Shown here: positions 63,085 through 64,000 of the stretch, in pieces
How positions within the stretch are numbered: the first letter of the stretch is position 1
Layout of the letters: every line of letters starts with the position of its first letter
Source: Anaerolineaceae bacterium
Lineage (GTDB): Bacteria > Chloroflexota > Anaerolineae > Anaerolineales > Anaerolineaceae
DNA: 64,000 nt
NCBI GenBank assembly: GCA_016936755.1
Contig: JAFGXF010000060.1
Coordinates: 1 to 64,000 of the forward strand
Direction: 5' to 3'
Position numbers and translations under genes: made by a program
The notes under the pieces: model-generated
What the model saw: only the letters and a program-made list of their open reading frames with translations
The model's database searches: none
Told to the model about the DNA's origin: nothing

Positions 63085-63737
63085 AACACCTCAATATCGC
63101 CCCACCTGATCTGTCACATGAAAAGGCTTTATGGAAGGCGGGGTTTCGTTTTATCGGAGGGATTGACGAGGCGGGGCGTGGGGCTTGGGCTGGCCCGGTA
63201 TTTGCAGCAGTGGTTATCTTGGCAGATTGTGAAGCAAATATGCCTTTGGTGGGTTATATCCGTGATTCCAAACAAATGACCCCCAATCAACGCACTAAGT
63301 GGGTTAAGCCTATAAAAGACGTCTGTCTTGATTGGGGTGTGGCCTATGCCAGCAATGTTGAGATCGATTCCCATGGTATTGTGCCGGCAACATACCTTGC
63401 CGTCAGGCGCGCGCTGCGCAAACTACGAAAAAAACCGGATTACCTGATATTGGACTACCTGACGGTTAGTGGAATTTCAATTCCACAGGAGTCCCTGGTA
63501 CGAGGGGACCAAAGAGTCTTTTCCATAGCCGCAGCGTCTATCCTGGCAAAAACCGCACGCGATGAGTATATGATCAAGATGGGTCGCATATACCAGGCAT
63601 ATTCATTTCCTTCTAACAAGGGATACGGAACCGACCAACATCAGAGAGCGTTATTAAAGTCGGGGATATGTGATATTCACCGCGTCAGTTTTAAGCCAAT
63701 TGCTAGAATAAAAAATCGTCCGCACGCGGACGATTAA
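63081..63737 (+). CDS. rnhB: Ribonuclease HII
   Basis: A 218-residue RNase HII that removes ribonucleotides and RNA primers from DNA. The DEAGRG motif (FIGGIDEAGRGAWAGP), YLILDYLTV and SIAAASILAKTARD carry the catalytic acids. The GTG start overlaps the glycosyltransferase stop codon by four bases, a coupled pair. The in-frame stretch further upstream lies inside the glycosyltransferase gene and is not RNase HII-like. Confidence 0.93.
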   Translation: MKHLNIAPPDLSHEKALWKAGFRFIGGIDEAGRGAWAGPVFAAVVILADCEANMPLVGYIRDSKQMTPNQRTKWVKPIKDVCLDWGVAYASNVEIDSHGIVPATYLAVRRALRKLRKKPDYLILDYLTVSGISIPQESLVRGDQRVFSIAAASILAKTARDEYMIKMGRIYQAYSFPSNKGYGTDQHQRALLKSGICDIHRVSFKPIARIKNRPHADD

Positions 63738-63740
63738 TTT
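63711..63740. terminator. Bidirectional terminator between rnhB and the galE-like gene
   Basis: An inverted repeat AATCGTCCGC/GCGGACGATT with A-tract before and TTAATTT after, between convergent genes. It overlaps the last codons of rnhB. Confidence 0.75.
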
Positions 63741-63744
63741 GAGT

Positions 63745-64000
63745 TTATTCGTACCCCAAGCGTTCCTTGCGTAACGCGCCCCATTTTAATGCATCACTGA
63801 TTCCTTGTTCCAGACTCATTTCTGCTTTCCAGTTTAACAGGCTTAAGGCCGTGTCTGCATTGGCATAGGAACCAGCAACATCCCCGGGTCGTGGATCCAC
63901 TTCACGCTTTTCAAGTGTTTGACCGTATACTTTTTCAAAAGCGATCACCATTTCACGAACGGTGACCCCGCGCCCGGTACCGAGGTTGATAACCTGATAA
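63745..64000 (-). CDS. UDP-glucose 4-epimerase-like protein, C-terminal part
   Basis: The last 84 or so residues of an NAD-dependent SDR epimerase; the 5' part lies beyond the window. The visible YQVINLGTGRGVTVREMV, DPRPGDVAGSYANADTA and a C-terminal DALKWG are typical of GalE. It interconverts UDP-glucose and UDP-galactose, or acts on a related nucleotide sugar. Confidence 0.85.
   Translation of the reverse strand, partial: YQVINLGTGRGVTVREMVIAFEKVYGQTLEKREVDPRPGDVAGSYANADTALSLLNWKAEMSLEQGISDALKWGALRKERLGYE

Noticed and set aside
63076..63091. CACGTGAAACA resembling parS
   Set aside because: Only one half-site matches; the left arm is lost, and the sequence lies in the overlap of two genes.

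Overview
The window looks like a chromosomal segment of a Chloroflexota bacterium, most likely class Anaerolineae (inferred from gene content, with no 16S rRNA to confirm it). The pointers are an archaeal-type upper mevalonate operon, a riboflavin ABC transporter of the RibXY type behind an FMN riboswitch, SpoVS, a translin-like protein, MttB-family and corrinoid proteins, Thr/Pro-rich envelope proteins, and gatCAB. Several genes lack a Shine-Dalgarno sequence and have a -10 box right next to the start codon. I see no phage, insertion sequence or CRISPR array.

Layout. 0-4.6 kb: a small zinc-ribbon gene, then a minus-strand mevalonate operon (HMG-CoA reductase, HMG-CoA synthase, thiolase-like protein, DUF35) ending in a clear terminator. 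4.7-11.3 kb: an orphan GAF histidine kinase, two methyltransferases, the SRP RNA with its own promoter, two envelope proteins, a sulfite-oxidase-like molybdoenzyme and a UPF0173 hydrolase. 11.4-17.5 kb: pcrA and holB back to back, then ribX-ribY-ATPase with the FMN riboswitch. 17.6-24.8 kb: gatC-gatA-nucleotidyltransferase-small ORF-aminotransferase-gatB, then gdhA behind a possible Gln-codon attenuator. 24.9-31.5 kb: a Ca2+-type P-ATPase, glgC, tRNA-Leu, a YchF-like GTPase, surE and tRNA-Arg. 31.6-41.3 kb: mutS2, an AmrS-like radical SAM enzyme, and the clpC-radA-DUF6391-holA operon. 41.4-48.8 kb: an Rrf2 regulator, hutI, an HD protein, a CcrM-like DNA methyltransferase, a corrinoid protein with an MttB-family methyltransferase, a homocysteine S-methyltransferase and ssb.

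49-64 kb: two deoxynucleoside kinases flank an AT-rich gap full of DnaA boxes (candidate oriC, 50.62-51.04 kb). spoVS follows directly, then a DsbA-like protein, dnaN, a PEP-synthase-like ATP-grasp protein, a perfect 16-bp parS site at 56.4 kb, recN, nadK, translin, DUF3467, a second ssb, an esterase, tRNA-Pro, a glycosyltransferase, rnhB and the end of a galE-like gene. DNA-replication and repair genes (dnaN, holA, holB, two ssb, recN, radA, mutS2, pcrA, rnhB) are concentrated here. Together with parS and the DnaA boxes they suggest the window lies next to the chromosome origin.

The observations most worth checking are the thiolase-like protein that has lost all its catalytic residues inside an otherwise intact mevalonate operon, the oriC/parS pair, the gdhA leader peptide and attenuator, the MttB-corrinoid-homocysteine methyl-transfer set, and the ATP-grasp protein beside dnaN.
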